NCBI RefSeq assembly: GCF_001431595.1 | Contig: NZ_LDJO01000025.1 | Coordinates: 1 to 64,000, forward strand | Reading direction: 5' to 3' | Source of the DNA: Stenotrophomonas acidaminiphila | GTDB lineage: Bacteria > Pseudomonadota > Gammaproteobacteria > Xanthomonadales > Xanthomonadaceae | Length of the DNA stretch: 64,000 nt | Shown: piece after piece, positions 28,479-38,242 of the stretch | Numbering within the stretch: position 1 is the first letter of the stretch | Layout: the number at the start of each line of letters is the position of its first letter | Notes under the pieces: generated by a model | The model's database searches: none | The model's input: the letters and a program-made list of their open reading frames with translations, nothing else | What the model was told of the DNA's origin: nothing | Position numbers and translations under genes: made by a program

Positions 28479-28961
28479 ATGACGACCGTCCTACTCAGCC
28501 TGGGCAGCAACGTGCGCCCGCAACATCACCTGCAGGCGGCGGTGCAGGCGCTGCGCGAGCGTTTCGGGCAGATCACCGTCTCCCCGGCCTACCGCACGCC
28601 TGCGGTGGGCTTCGACGGCCCTGATTTCCTCAACAACGCGGTGATGCTCGATACCGGCCTGCCGCTGGTGGAACTGGACGACTGGCTGCATGCGGTCGAG
28701 GATGCGCACGGCCGCGACCGCAGCGGGCCGCGTTTCAGCGACCGTACCCTCGACATCGACGTGGTGTACTACGGCGACCTGGTGGTGGAAGGCCCCGGGC
28801 ACCTGCGCATCCCCCGTCCCGAGCTCAAGCATGCCTTCGTGCTCAAGCCGCTGGCCGACATCGCCCCGGATTTCATCGACCCGGTCCGTGGCCTCAGCCT
28901 GCGGCAGATGTGGCAGGCGCACCCGCAGCACGGCCACGCGTTCGACACGGTCGCGCTGTAA
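28479..28961 (+). CDS. folK: 2-amino-4-hydroxy-6-hydroxymethyldihydropteridine diphosphokinase
   Basis: 160 aa, usual HPPK size. It transfers pyrophosphate from ATP to 6-hydroxymethyl-dihydropterin in folate synthesis. It starts with LLSLGSNV, has the FLNNAVMLDT strand, and the signature GPRFSDRTLDIDVVYYGD with the metal-binding Asp pair, then IPRPELKHAFVLKPL. It is convergent with a pteridine reductase gene 16 bp away, a functional neighbourhood for pterin metabolism. The substitution of SDRTLDIDV for the usual APRTLDLDL is conservative. Confidence 0.92.
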   Translation: MTTVLLSLGSNVRPQHHLQAAVQALRERFGQITVSPAYRTPAVGFDGPDFLNNAVMLDTGLPLVELDDWLHAVEDAHGRDRSGPRFSDRTLDIDVVYYGDLVVEGPGHLRIPRPELKHAFVLKPLADIAPDFIDPVRGLSLRQMWQAHPQHGHAFDTVAL

Positions 28962-28977
28962 CCGGCACGCCGCGCGG

Positions 28978-29715
28978 CTAGGTCAGCGTACGCCCGCCAT
29001 CGAGCCGCAGCGTCTGCCCGGTGATGTAGCCGGCATCGTCCAGCAGCCAGCGCACCGCCGCGGCGATCTCGTGCGGCGTGCCGGTACGCGCCAGTGGCGT
29101 GCGCTCCATCAGCTTGTGCTTGGCCGCCTCGCTCTTGCCCTGTTCCGGCCACAGGATCGCGCCGGGCGCCACCGCGTTCACCCGTACGTGCGGGGCCAGT
29201 TCCAGCGCCAGCGAGCGCGTGGTCATTTCCAGCGCGGCCTTGGCCGCTGAATAGGCCGGGTGGTCGCGCAGCGGCTGGCTGGCGTGCAGATCGGTCAGAT
29301 TGACGATGGCCCCGCGCTGCCGGCGCAGGTGCCCGGCGGCGGCCTGGGCCAGGAAGAACGGCGCGCGTGCGTTGACCGCGAACAGCTCGTCCCACTGCTC
29401 GACCTGGACCTGGCCGAACGGCGTGGGGAAGAAATTGGAGGCATTGTTGACCAGCGCGTCGAGCCGGCCGAAATGCGCCACCACCTCCTCGACCAGCTCC
29501 GGCAGCGCCTGCGGGTCGCGCAGGTCGGCCTGTACCGCCAGCACGCTGCCCGGGCGCTCGCTCTCCAGGTCGAAGGCCAGCGCCTGCAGCTCCTCGCCCG
29601 ACTGGTGCGCGTGCAGCGCCAGCCGGTAACCATGGGCGTGCAGGTGGCGGGCTATGACCGCGCCGATACGGCGCGCGCTGCCCGTCACCAAAGCCACCCG
29701 TTGCGGATCCGTCAT
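28978..29715 (-). CDS. Pteridine reductase / dihydromonapterin reductase (short-chain dehydrogenase)
   Basis: 245 aa. A Rossmann-fold SDR with cofactor motif TGSARRIG (the Arg pair favours NADPH), the NNAS structural motif, and the active-site YSAAK (YxxxK). The extended LALHAHQSGEEL segment after beta-2 and the TGSARRIG form are typical of the PTR1/FolM group that reduces pterins or dihydrofolate. Location next to folK supports that role. General SDR function is certain; pteridine specificity is inferred. Confidence 0.8.
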   Translation of the reverse strand: MTDPQRVALVTGSARRIGAVIARHLHAHGYRLALHAHQSGEELQALAFDLESERPGSVLAVQADLRDPQALPELVEEVVAHFGRLDALVNNASNFFPTPFGQVQVEQWDELFAVNARAPFFLAQAAAGHLRRQRGAIVNLTDLHASQPLRDHPAYSAAKAALEMTTRSLALELAPHVRVNAVAPGAILWPEQGKSEAAKHKLMERTPLARTGTPHEIAAAVRWLLDDAGYITGQTLRLDGGRTLT

Positions 29716-29769
29716 CTGCGTTTTCCTCGCTCGGCTATCCTGTGCATTGTCTCCGCAAACCGCCGTGCC

Positions 29770-30954
29770 ATGCATTCCGACCTGCCCCTGCCCGAATCCG
29801 ACGCGCTGGCCCACAGCGAGCAGCTGGCCGCGCACCTGCGCGCGGAGATGCTCGCCCAGGGCGGCGCGATGCCGTTCTCGCGGTTCATGGAGCTGGTGCT
29901 GTATGCGCCGGGCTGGGGCTACTACAGCGCCGGCGCCAGCAAGTTCGGCGCTGCCGGCGACTTCGTCACCGCACCGGAAATGGGCACGCTGTTCGCCGCG
30001 GCCACCGCCAACGCGCTGGCTCCGGCATTGCGTGGGCTCGGTGCACAGGCGCGCGTGCTGGAACTGGGCGGTGGCAGCGGCGCGTTCGCCGAGGCCGCGC
30101 TCGGGCGCCTGGCCGAACTGGACGCCCTGCCGGCGCGCTACGCCATCCTCGAACCCAGCGCCGACCTGCGCCAGCGCCAGCACCAGCGCCTGCAGGACGC
30201 GCTCGACCCGGCGGTCTTCGCCCGCGTGGAATGGCTGGACCGCCCGTTCGAGGACGCATGGGACGGCGTTCTGTTCGCCAACGAGGTGATCGACGCGCTG
30301 CCCACGCCGCGCTTCCTCATCGACCAGGGCGAGGTCTACGAGGAGACCGTCGAGCTCGACGGCGAGGGCCGCTTCGTACGCGGTGCGCAGCCGGCGGACA
30401 TGCTGCTGTCGGCCGCGGTGCGCCACGTGGAGCGCTACCTGGAGCGCCCGTTCGCCGACGGTTACCGCTCGGAACTGCTGCCGCAGCTGCCGTACTGGAT
30501 CCAGGCGGTGGCCGGCGGCCTGCGCCGCGGCGCCATGCTGTTCGTCGACTACGGCTACACCCGCGCCGAGTTCTACCAGGACGACCGCCGCGACGGCACC
30601 GTGCGTGCGTTCTACCGCCACCGCGTGCACAACGACGTCTACCGCTGGCCGGGCCTGCAGGACATCACCGCCTCGGTGGATTTCACCGCACTGGCCGAGG
30701 CCGGCACCGGCGCCGGCTTCGACCTGGCCGGCTACTGCCACCAGGCCGGCTTCCTGTTCGGCAACGGCATCACCGCCCTGCTCGAGGACGCCGATGAGCG
30801 CACCGACGAGGTCGGGCGCGTGCGCCTGCGCGAACAGTTCAAGCGCCTGACCCTGCCCACCGAAATGGGCGAGCGCTTCCAGGTGATGGGCTTCAGTCGC
30901 GATGTCGACCTGTCGGCGGCGTTCGCGATGGGCGACCTGATCTGGCGCCTGTGA
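29770..30954 (+). CDS. SAM-dependent methyltransferase, MidA/NDUFAF7 family (DUF185)
   Basis: 394 aa. The start region carries PFSRFMELVLYAPGWGYY, the conserved N-terminal block of the family. SAM-binding motif I is VLELGGGSGAFAE. The later motifs NEVIDALPTPRF and FVDYGYTRAEFYQDDR match MidA/NDUFAF7, in which the human member methylates an Arg of a complex I subunit. The bacterial substrate is not established. The stop overlaps the GTG start of the VanZ-like gene (GTGA). Confidence 0.88.
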   Translation: MHSDLPLPESDALAHSEQLAAHLRAEMLAQGGAMPFSRFMELVLYAPGWGYYSAGASKFGAAGDFVTAPEMGTLFAAATANALAPALRGLGAQARVLELGGGSGAFAEAALGRLAELDALPARYAILEPSADLRQRQHQRLQDALDPAVFARVEWLDRPFEDAWDGVLFANEVIDALPTPRFLIDQGEVYEETVELDGEGRFVRGAQPADMLLSAAVRHVERYLERPFADGYRSELLPQLPYWIQAVAGGLRRGAMLFVDYGYTRAEFYQDDRRDGTVRAFYRHRVHNDVYRWPGLQDITASVDFTALAEAGTGAGFDLAGYCHQAGFLFGNGITALLEDADERTDEVGRVRLREQFKRLTLPTEMGERFQVMGFSRDVDLSAAFAMGDLIWRL

Positions 30955-31364
30955 GCGGCCCGCTGTTCAAGCCGCTGCGCCACCTGCCGTTCTGGATCGG
31001 GCTGTGGGTGCTGGCGGTGCTGGGCGTGGTCGCGGTGTGCCTGCTCCCGCCGCCGCCGTTGCCGCCGCTGCCCGAAAACGGCGACAAGGCCGAACACTTC
31101 ATCGCCTATTTCCTGCTTGCGGCCAGCGCGGTGCAGCTGTTCCGGCGCGGCCGCGCGCTGGCGGCCGTGGGCCTGGCGCTGGTCGCGATGGGCGTGTGCA
31201 TCGAGTTCGCGCAGGGCGCGCTGACCGCTACCCGCAGTGCCGACCCGTTCGACGCGCTGGCCAATACCGTCGGCGTGGCGGTGGGACTGGCAACGGCGTT
31301 CACCCCGTTGCGCGACCTGCTGCTGCGGCTGCAGCCGCGCCGCGACGCCGCAGGGCAGCGGTAG
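30951..31364 (+). CDS. VanZ-like membrane protein
   Basis: 137 aa, GTG start overlapping the methyltransferase stop. Four hydrophobic segments are visible (about 12-33, 47-60, 68-86, 100-118). The motifs [12 protein letters not shown] and CIEFAQ...[14 protein letters not shown] are the acidic/histidine signatures of VanZ-family proteins. VanZ confers low-level teicoplanin resistance in enterococci, but chromosomal relatives like this one have no assigned role. Confidence 0.85.
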   Translation: MSGPLFKPLRHLPFWIGLWVLAVLGVVAVCLLPPPPLPPLPENGDKAEHFIAYFLLAASAVQLFRRGRALAAVGLALVAMGVCIEFAQGALTATRSADPFDALANTVGVAVGLATAFTPLRDLLLRLQPRRDAAGQR

Positions 31365-31680
31365 GCGCCTGCATCTGCTCAGGGCGCTTCAGCGCAGCGG
31401 CGCTGTGCGCAGGCTCGCGCCGGTGGTGGCCGAGGGAAAGGCGACTGCGCGATCGGGCGTGCTTCCCCCCGGGGCGCATGCACCCGCGGCATGCATTGAG
31501 AGGGTCCGGTCCGGGTGCTACCGTGCCATCCAGGCGATTGCCTGCACGCCGCATAGCCAGTTGCACGCGGTGACCGACACCGGCCATGCGGCGCATGGCC
31601 GCGGCCACGCGCCACCGCCGGTTCTCCCCGCCAGCGTCCATGCTGGTTGCCTTTCATCTTCGAACAACAGCTGGGTGCGC
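31365..31680. other. 316-bp intergenic region before the cupin gene
   Basis: No gene seen. It lacks an obvious terminator or operator. A GCATGC-rich stretch lies around 31477-31494. Confidence 0.4.
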
Positions 31681-32046
31681 ATGCCTGACACCGCCATCAA
31701 CCTGCAGGAAAAGCTGGCCCGGTTCTCGGAGCATTGGTCGCCCCGGGTCATCGCGGAGATGAACGACTACCAGTTCAAGCTCGCCAAGGTGCTCGGTGAG
31801 TTCGTCTGGCATTCGCATGCGGACACCGATGAGGTGTTCATCGTGCTGGCCGGTGAGATGGTGCTCGAGTTCAGGGACCGGTCCGTCGCGCTTGCCGCCG
31901 GCGAAATGTACGTGGTGCCCAAGGGCGTGGAGCACCGCCCGGTGGCGTCCAGCGAGTGCAGCATCATGCTGGTGGAGCCGCGCGGGGTGGTCAACACCGG
32001 CGACGCCGGCGGCGCCTACACGGCACCGAATGATATCTGGGTGTAA
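31681..32046 (+). CDS. Small single-domain cupin protein
   Basis: 121 aa. A compact cupin fold with motif 1 [20 protein letters not shown] (metal-type His-x-His and Glu) and motif 2 [14 protein letters not shown] (His). All expected metal ligands are present. Such small cupins include isomerases, dioxygenases and regulators, so the substrate cannot be told. It is convergent with the GH20 gene downstream; there is no sign it belongs to the amino-sugar set. Confidence 0.8.
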   Translation: MPDTAINLQEKLARFSEHWSPRVIAEMNDYQFKLAKVLGEFVWHSHADTDEVFIVLAGEMVLEFRDRSVALAAGEMYVVPKGVEHRPVASSECSIMLVEPRGVVNTGDAGGAYTAPNDIWV

Positions 32047-32112
32047 CCCGCGCGCAGCTGCCGGCGCGTCTGGGCGGCCCCTGCAGCGGCGCGCCGGTAC
32101 CCGTGCGCGCCG

Positions 32113-34413
32113 CTAGCGCAGCGTCACCCGGTCCAGCACCCACATGTCGGGGCGGAAGTCGCCACTGAAGCGGATGCACAGCGCTTCGGTTTTGTCGGTG
32201 CGGCGCAGCAGTGGCGCGTGCAGGGTGATGAAGCTGTCGGCGTCGGGGCGTGCGGGCAGCGGTGCGGTGGCAATGCGCTTGCCGTCGCAGGAGCCGGCGC
32301 GGATGTCCAGTTCGCCATGCGCGCTGCGTGCGGGCAGGAAGCGGCGGCGGGCGTTCTCTTCCTCGCTCTGGTCGATGATGTAGGGCAGGCGGCCGGCGCG
32401 TACTTCGATGCTTTCCGCGCCGGCCATGGGCGCCTGTTCCCAGCGCCAGCACGGCTGCATGAAGGCGACGTTGAACAGGGCGCGCCGGCCGTCGGCCTGC
32501 ACGGTATCGTCCTGCATCCGCAGCACCGGGCCTTGGGCGATGCACGGCTGCAGCTGCGCGTTGCCGCGGCTGCGCAGGCTGGCGGCCGTCACCTCGAAAC
32601 GCTGCGCGGGCTGCAGCGCGTTGTCGCCGGCGAAGGCGGCGGTGCGCAGCTGCAGCGGCAGCCCGGCCTCGATGGGGCCGGCGTACAGCGGCGACCGCGC
32701 CGTCGGCTCGCTGCCGTCGAGCGTGTAGCGCACCGGGTAGCCGAGCGGATTGGACAGCTGCAGCGTCGCCTTGCCGGCAGCGGCGGGCGCATCGTCCAGC
32801 AGCACGCCGAACGGCGTGCGCGCATAGCCGACGCCCAGCGCCTGGTAGCGCCGGGTCCAGGCCGGCAGCCGCTGCAGGAAGCTGGCGTAGTCCTTGCCGG
32901 CCTTTGGCGTCCAGCCGGTCTCGGCCACTGCCAGCAGGCGCGGGAAGGTGTTGTGCTCGACCGCGGAAAACCGCACGTCGTCGGTGGTCCACATGTTGGC
33001 CTGCAGGCCGAGGATGTGGTGGTGCCGGTCCGCGTCCAGCGCCTCGGGCACCGGTTCGAAGCGGTAGAACCGCTCCATCGGGATCAGCTTCGGCCGCGGG
33101 CGGCCGCCGGGCTCGTCCGGCGAATCGGTCTGCAGGTAATCCAGGTACAGGTCGGCATTGGGCGACATCACCACGTCGTGGCCCTGCCGCGCGGCGGCGA
33201 GGCCGCCGTCGATGCCACGCCAGGACATCACCGTGGCGTCGGGCGCCAGGCCGCCGTCGAGGATCTCATCCCAGCCGATCAGGCGCTTGCCGTGGCCGTG
33301 GACCTGCGCTTCCAGGCGATGGATGAACCAGCTCTGCAACGCATCCTCGTCGGCCAGCCCGAGCTCGCGCATCCGCGCCTGCACGCGTGGCGACGCCTGC
33401 CACTGCGCCTTGATGGCCTCGTCGCCGCCGACGTGGATGTAGGGGCCGGGGAACAGCTGCGCCACTTCGGCGAACACGCCATCGAGGAAGTCGAACGTGG
33501 CATCGTCCACGTTGAACAGGTTGGCGTGGATGCCGCGGTGCGCGGAAACCGGGATCTGCCGGCCCTCGGTACCGAGCGCCGGGTAGGCGGCGATGGCGGC
33601 GGTGGCATGGCCGGGCATGTCGATCTCCGGCACCACGGTGATGTGCAGTGCGGCGGCATGGGCGACGATGTCGCGGATATCGTCCTGCGTATACCAGCCG
33701 CAGTAACGCACCGGCGTGCCGCTGGCCGGATCGACGCCGGCATCGCCGGCGGGAACCCGGCAGCCACCGACCTGCGCCAGGCGTGGATGGCGCTTGATCT
33801 CGATGCGCCAGCCCTGGTCGTCGGTCAGGTGCCAATGGAACACGTTGAGCTTGTGCAGCGCCATCGTGTCGAGCAACTGCCTGACCTGCGCCGGGGTCTG
33901 GAAATGCCGGGCCGAATCGAGCATGTAGCCGCGCCACGGGAAGCGCGGCGCATCGTCGATGCGCATGGCCGGCAGCGTCACGCGCGCGGCGGCGCTCTGG
34001 GTGAGCAGCTGCCACAGGGTCACCGCGCCATGGAACAGGCCGGCCTCGCTGCTGGCGCGGATCGTGATGCCGTCGTCGCCGACGCTGAGCGCATAGCCTT
34101 CCGCCGGGATGCCGCTGCCCGGTTCGACAGCCAGGCGGATGCCGTGCGTGCCTTGGCCGCGTGCGGCGATGGACAAGGGCGTGCGTCCGGCCTTTGCGAG
34201 GAACGCGTTGAGCTGGCCCGCAACCCGCATCGCGGCGTCGCCCTCGGCCTGCACGACGGTGCTGGCGTCCACGGAGAAGGCCGCGGCATCGGCATCGACC
34301 CGCATCGACGCCGGTTGTGGAATGAGCGAGGGGACGATGGCGTCGCCGCCGGCGCGGACCGGCTGGCACAGCGCCAGCAGGCAGAGGGACAGCCACGCGG
34401 ATCGACGCATCAT
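32113..34413 (-). CDS. Beta-N-acetylhexosaminidase GH20 (copy A)
   Basis: 766 aa with a Sec signal peptide (MMRRSAWLSLCLLALCQPVRA). It removes terminal beta-linked GlcNAc or GalNAc from oligosaccharides in the periplasm or outside the cell. An N-terminal GH20b-like domain (about 25-145) is followed by the TIM barrel with HWHLTDDQGWRIEIK, VPEIDMPGHA and YIHVGGDEAIK, where Asp331 and Glu332 are the substrate-assisted catalytic pair. A chitobiase-type C-terminal domain carries YTLDGSEPTARSPLY. It is about as similar to copies B and C as they are to each other. It stands divergent to the NamZ-like gene with an 84-bp gap; no NagR-type site was seen there. Confidence 0.93.
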   Translation of the reverse strand: MMRRSAWLSLCLLALCQPVRAGGDAIVPSLIPQPASMRVDADAAAFSVDASTVVQAEGDAAMRVAGQLNAFLAKAGRTPLSIAARGQGTHGIRLAVEPGSGIPAEGYALSVGDDGITIRASSEAGLFHGAVTLWQLLTQSAAARVTLPAMRIDDAPRFPWRGYMLDSARHFQTPAQVRQLLDTMALHKLNVFHWHLTDDQGWRIEIKRHPRLAQVGGCRVPAGDAGVDPASGTPVRYCGWYTQDDIRDIVAHAAALHITVVPEIDMPGHATAAIAAYPALGTEGRQIPVSAHRGIHANLFNVDDATFDFLDGVFAEVAQLFPGPYIHVGGDEAIKAQWQASPRVQARMRELGLADEDALQSWFIHRLEAQVHGHGKRLIGWDEILDGGLAPDATVMSWRGIDGGLAAARQGHDVVMSPNADLYLDYLQTDSPDEPGGRPRPKLIPMERFYRFEPVPEALDADRHHHILGLQANMWTTDDVRFSAVEHNTFPRLLAVAETGWTPKAGKDYASFLQRLPAWTRRYQALGVGYARTPFGVLLDDAPAAAGKATLQLSNPLGYPVRYTLDGSEPTARSPLYAGPIEAGLPLQLRTAAFAGDNALQPAQRFEVTAASLRSRGNAQLQPCIAQGPVLRMQDDTVQADGRRALFNVAFMQPCWRWEQAPMAGAESIEVRAGRLPYIIDQSEEENARRRFLPARSAHGELDIRAGSCDGKRIATAPLPARPDADSFITLHAPLLRRTDKTEALCIRFSGDFRPDMWVLDRVTLR

Positions 34414-34497
34414 GGATTCCGGTTGCGCAAGGGCCAGGCCGGATTATCCGATGATCGGCTATCGTTGCCCATCGCCGCCCCTGCTCCGGATACGCGC

Positions 34498-35745
34498 ATG
34501 CATGGATACATGAGAAACCTTTTCCTGTGCGGGCTGTTGCTGGCGGCGACGGTGCCGGTGCAGGCCATCGCGGCGGTTGGCGATGGACCCGAGCCCGGCA
34601 TCGAGGTGCTGCTGCGCGAGCGCGCCGATGCGCTGAAGGGCAAGCGCATCGGCCTGGTCACCAACATGACCGGCGTCGACCGCGCGCTGCGCAGCGACAT
34701 CGACCTGCTGGCCGCGCGTACCGACGTCCAGCTGGTGGCGCTGTTCGGCCCGGAGCATGGCGTGCGCGGCGACGTGCAGGCCGGTGGGCACGTGGATTCA
34801 TCGCGCGATGCGGCCACCGGATTGCCGGTGCACAGCCTCTACGGCGAGCACCGCGAACCGACCCCGGAGATGCTGCGCGGCATCGACCTGCTGCTGTTCG
34901 ACATCCAGGATGTGGGGGCGCGTTTCTACACCTACCCGTACACGCTGGCCAACGTGCTGCGCGCGGCGCGGCGCGACGGCATCCCGGTGTGGGTGCTGGA
35001 CCGGCCAAATCCGGTCGGCGGGCTGAAGGTGGAAGGCCCGGTGCTGGAGCCGGCGCAGGCCTCGTTCGTGGGCATGTTCCCCATTCCGGTGCGCCACGGC
35101 ATGACCATCGGCGAACTGGCGCGGTTGTTCAATGCCGGGTTCGGCATCGGCGCCGATCTCAGCGTGGTGCCGATGCGCGGCTGGCAGCGCGGCGATGCCG
35201 AGCCAGGCGGGGCCATGCCGTGGGTACCGCCGTCGCCGAACATGCCCACGCGCGATACCGCGCTGGTCTACCTGGGCACGGCGCTGCTGGAAGGTACCAA
35301 CGTGTCCGAGGGCCGCGGCACCACGCGGCCGTTCGAGACCCTCGGTGCGCCCTTCGTCGATGCGCGGCAACTGGCCGATGCGCTCAACGCGCTCGACCTG
35401 CCGGGCGTGCGCTTCCGCCCGACCGCGTTCACCCCGAGCTTCTCCAAGCACGCCGGCAAGGCCTGCGGCGGGGTGCAGATCCACGTCACCGACCGCGAGG
35501 CGTTCGTGCCGTTCCGTACCGGGCTGGCGGTGGTCAAGACCCTGCACGACCTGTATCCGGATGCGTTCCGCTTCCAGTCCGATGCACCGGGCGCGACGCC
35601 CGGCTTCTTCGACAAGCTGGCCGGCAATGCCTGGCTGCGCGAGGCGATCGGGCGCGGCGATGCGCTCGATGCGATGCAGGCACGCTGGCAGCCGGAGCTG
35701 CGGCGGTTCGAGGCGCTGCGCACGCGCTATCTGCTGTACCCGTGA
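34498..35745 (+). CDS. NamZ-like exo-beta-N-acetylmuramidase (DUF1343, GH171)
   Basis: 415 aa with signal peptide (MRNLFLCGLLLAATVPVQA preceded by four residues; Met at 34510 is an alternative start). The DUF1343 family blocks are clear: GKRIGLVTNMTGVD, FGPEHGVRGDVQAG, LLFDIQDVGARFYTY, VLDRPNPVGG and the C-terminal GTNVSEGRGTTRPFE. Characterised members (B. subtilis NamZ, family GH171) release MurNAc from the non-reducing end of peptidoglycan fragments. Lying between two GH20 genes, it suggests joint removal of alternating MurNAc and GlcNAc from muropeptides or glycan chains. Convergent with GH20 copy B. Confidence 0.82.
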   Translation: MHGYMRNLFLCGLLLAATVPVQAIAAVGDGPEPGIEVLLRERADALKGKRIGLVTNMTGVDRALRSDIDLLAARTDVQLVALFGPEHGVRGDVQAGGHVDSSRDAATGLPVHSLYGEHREPTPEMLRGIDLLLFDIQDVGARFYTYPYTLANVLRAARRDGIPVWVLDRPNPVGGLKVEGPVLEPAQASFVGMFPIPVRHGMTIGELARLFNAGFGIGADLSVVPMRGWQRGDAEPGGAMPWVPPSPNMPTRDTALVYLGTALLEGTNVSEGRGTTRPFETLGAPFVDARQLADALNALDLPGVRFRPTAFTPSFSKHAGKACGGVQIHVTDREAFVPFRTGLAVVKTLHDLYPDAFRFQSDAPGATPGFFDKLAGNAWLREAIGRGDALDAMQARWQPELRRFEALRTRYLLYP

Positions 35746-35803
35746 GGGCGGCGGGGATGCTCCCCGACGCCCCCTGCGGGATGCCCGGAGGCGCTGGCCG
35801 CGC

Positions 35804-38152
35804 CTAATCCCGGGTCCGCAGCGTCACCTGCTGCAACACCCACATCCGCGGCCGGGTGTCGCCGCTGAAGGTCATGCACAGGTCGGCGCTGCCGCCGATC
35901 GCCGAGCGCAGCGGCGCGTCCAGGGTGATGAAGCCATCGGCGTCCGGTGCCTGCGGCAGCGGCACGGAGGCCAGCACCGGGCCTTCGCAGCCATCACGGA
36001 CCTCGAACTCGCCGTGCGCCGTCACCGCCTTGCGGAAGCCGCGCCTGGCCTCTTCTTCGCGCAGCAGGCCGAAATTGTAGGGAATGCGACCGGCGCGTAC
36101 CTGGATCGAGGCCACGTCCTGCAGCTGCGCGCCTTCCCACAGCCAGCACGGGTTGAAGATGCTCACGTCGAAGGTTTCGCGCGGGCCGTCGGTGGGGTTG
36201 TCGTCCTCCAGCCGCAACAGCAGGCGGCCGCCCTGCGGGCACTGCGCCAGGGTCTTGTCGGTGCGGCTGAGCAGTGCGGCCGCATCCAGCGTCCACCGGC
36301 TTGCCCGGTCGGCCAGCGGCCTGCCCTCGAAGAAGGCGGCGGCGTGCAGCTCGGTCGGCACCGCCAGGTCCAGCGGTGCGGTGTAGGCGGGCGATCGTGC
36401 CGTCGGTACGCTGCCGTCGGTGGTATAGCGGATGTCGCCGTAGCCCAGCGGGTTGGACAGCTCGACCCGCACCCGGTTGCCGGCGCGGTCGTCCTGGCGC
36501 TGCATCGCCACCGACAATGCGGTCTGCCCGTAGGCGATGCCCAGCGCCCGGTAGCGTTGCAGCTGCACCGGCAGGCGCGCGAGGAAGCCGTCGTAGTCCT
36601 TGCGCTGCAGCGGCGTCCACGCGATCTCCGCCAGCGCCGCCATGCGCGGGAACAGGTTGTGCTGCAGGCGTTCCCAGGTCCGGGTGTGTTCGGTCCACAT
36701 GTTGGCCTGCACCCCGATCACGTGCCGGCGCTGCTCGGGCTGCAGCTGCCCGGGTATGGGATCGAATGCGTAGATCTTCTGCATCGAGGTGAACTTCGGC
36801 CGGCCCGGCGGTTCGTCCGGCAGGTTGGTCTGCAGGAAGTCCAGGTACAGCGTGTTGCCGGGCGACATCACCACGTCGTGGCCGTGGGTCGCCGCTTCGA
36901 TGCCGCCCTCGATGCCACGCCAGGACATCACCGTGGCCTGGGGCGGCAGCCCGCCCTCGATGATCTCGTCCCAGCCGATCAGCTTGCGGTCGTGCGCTTC
37001 CAGGAACGTCTCCAAGCGCTTGAGCATGTGCGACTGCAGCGCTTCTTCGTCCTTCAGCCCGAGCTTGCGGATATGCGCCTGCACCGCGGGCGATGCCTGC
37101 CACTGGTACTTCACCGCCTCGTCGCCGCCGATGTGCACGTACGGGCCGGGGAACAGGTCGATCACTTCGGCCAGGACGCCTTCGAGGAACTGCAGCGTCT
37201 CCTCGCGCGGGTTGAACAGGTAGGGATTCACGCCCCAGTTGTGCGACGGCTCGGTGGGGCCATCGACCACGCCGTGCTCCGGATAGGCCGCCACCGCCGC
37301 CTGGGCGTGGCCGGGTACGTCGATTTCCGGAACGATGGTGATATGGCGGGCCGCGGCGTAGGCCACCACGTCGCGTATCTGTTCCTGCGTGTAATGGCCG
37401 CAGTACCGGTTGGGGGTGCCGTCGGCGTTGCGCCCGGCGTCGCCCTGCGGCACGCGGCAGCCGCCGACCTCGGTGAGCCGGGGGTAGCGCTTGATCTCGA
37501 TGCGCCAGCCCTGGTCGTCGGTGAGATGCCAGTGGAAGGTGTTGAGCTTGTGCGTGGCCATCGTGTCGAGCAGGGCCTTGATCTGCTCCACGCTCCAGAA
37601 ATGCCGCGCCGAGTCGAGCATCAGCCCGCGCCAGGCGAAGCGCGGCGTGTCCTCGATCCGCATCGCCGGCAGCGCCACCGCCACCGCCTGCGGCCCGGCA
37701 AGCAGCTGCCACAGCGTCATCGCGCCATTGAACAGTCCATGCTCGTCGCCGGCTTCGACGCGGATGCCGTCATTGTCGATGTGCAGCGTGTAAGCCTCCG
37801 GCGATGCGCCGGCCTGCGCGGGAACGATGCGGAAATCGATACCGTTGCCTTCGCCCTTGCCGCTGGCCAGCCGCAGCGGCGTGGTCCTGCCCAGCAGTTC
37901 GGTGAAGTGCGCGGCCACCCGGCCTGCGGCATCGCCCTGGGCGCGCAGGGGCGTGGTCGCATCGACCACGAAACGGCCCTCGGCCGGCCGCACCATGGCC
38001 GGCAATGGAATCAACGGCACTCCCTTGACCTCGGCGGCCGCCACCGTCGGGAGCGGTGCAGTGGAAGATGCAGGCGTGCAGCCGGCGGCCATGGAAAGCG
38101 CCGCGAGCAGGGTGGCCGTCAACAGCGTGGCGGCGGTTCTGTTTCGGATCAT
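35804..38152 (-). CDS. Beta-N-acetylhexosaminidase GH20 (copy B), probable lipoprotein
   Basis: 782 aa. The N-terminus MIRNRTAATLLTATLLAALS leads into AAGC, a probable lipoprotein site, so this copy is likely membrane-anchored while copies A and C look soluble. The GH20 barrel has HWHLTDDQGWRIEIKRYP, VPEIDVPGHA and YVHIGGDEAVK with catalytic Asp344 and Glu345. The chitobiase-type C-terminal domain has YTTDGSVPTARSPAY. ATG 38152 is chosen because a GGGAGTCACG ribosome site precedes it; a longer open frame upstream runs through a terminator. It is third gene of the cassette kinase 1-receptor 1-GH20 B, separated from the receptor by a terminator that may attenuate its expression. Confidence 0.92.
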   Translation of the reverse strand: MIRNRTAATLLTATLLAALSMAAGCTPASSTAPLPTVAAAEVKGVPLIPLPAMVRPAEGRFVVDATTPLRAQGDAAGRVAAHFTELLGRTTPLRLASGKGEGNGIDFRIVPAQAGASPEAYTLHIDNDGIRVEAGDEHGLFNGAMTLWQLLAGPQAVAVALPAMRIEDTPRFAWRGLMLDSARHFWSVEQIKALLDTMATHKLNTFHWHLTDDQGWRIEIKRYPRLTEVGGCRVPQGDAGRNADGTPNRYCGHYTQEQIRDVVAYAAARHITIVPEIDVPGHAQAAVAAYPEHGVVDGPTEPSHNWGVNPYLFNPREETLQFLEGVLAEVIDLFPGPYVHIGGDEAVKYQWQASPAVQAHIRKLGLKDEEALQSHMLKRLETFLEAHDRKLIGWDEIIEGGLPPQATVMSWRGIEGGIEAATHGHDVVMSPGNTLYLDFLQTNLPDEPPGRPKFTSMQKIYAFDPIPGQLQPEQRRHVIGVQANMWTEHTRTWERLQHNLFPRMAALAEIAWTPLQRKDYDGFLARLPVQLQRYRALGIAYGQTALSVAMQRQDDRAGNRVRVELSNPLGYGDIRYTTDGSVPTARSPAYTAPLDLAVPTELHAAAFFEGRPLADRASRWTLDAAALLSRTDKTLAQCPQGGRLLLRLEDDNPTDGPRETFDVSIFNPCWLWEGAQLQDVASIQVRAGRIPYNFGLLREEEARRGFRKAVTAHGEFEVRDGCEGPVLASVPLPQAPDADGFITLDAPLRSAIGGSADLCMTFSGDTRPRMWVLQQVTLRTRD

Positions 38153-38242
38153 CGTGACTCCCTGGAGCTGGGCGGATGCATGGCGGTGGGCGCCTGTGTC
38201 CGGGCGCCGGGGCGCGGGACGCGGGCGGTTGGTCGCCACTGT

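Noticed and set aside
32218..35745. A 1175-codon plus-strand frame spanning GH20 copy A and the NamZ-like gene
   Set aside because: Only the part from 34498 encodes a recognisable protein with signal peptide. The first two thirds is antisense to GH20 A.
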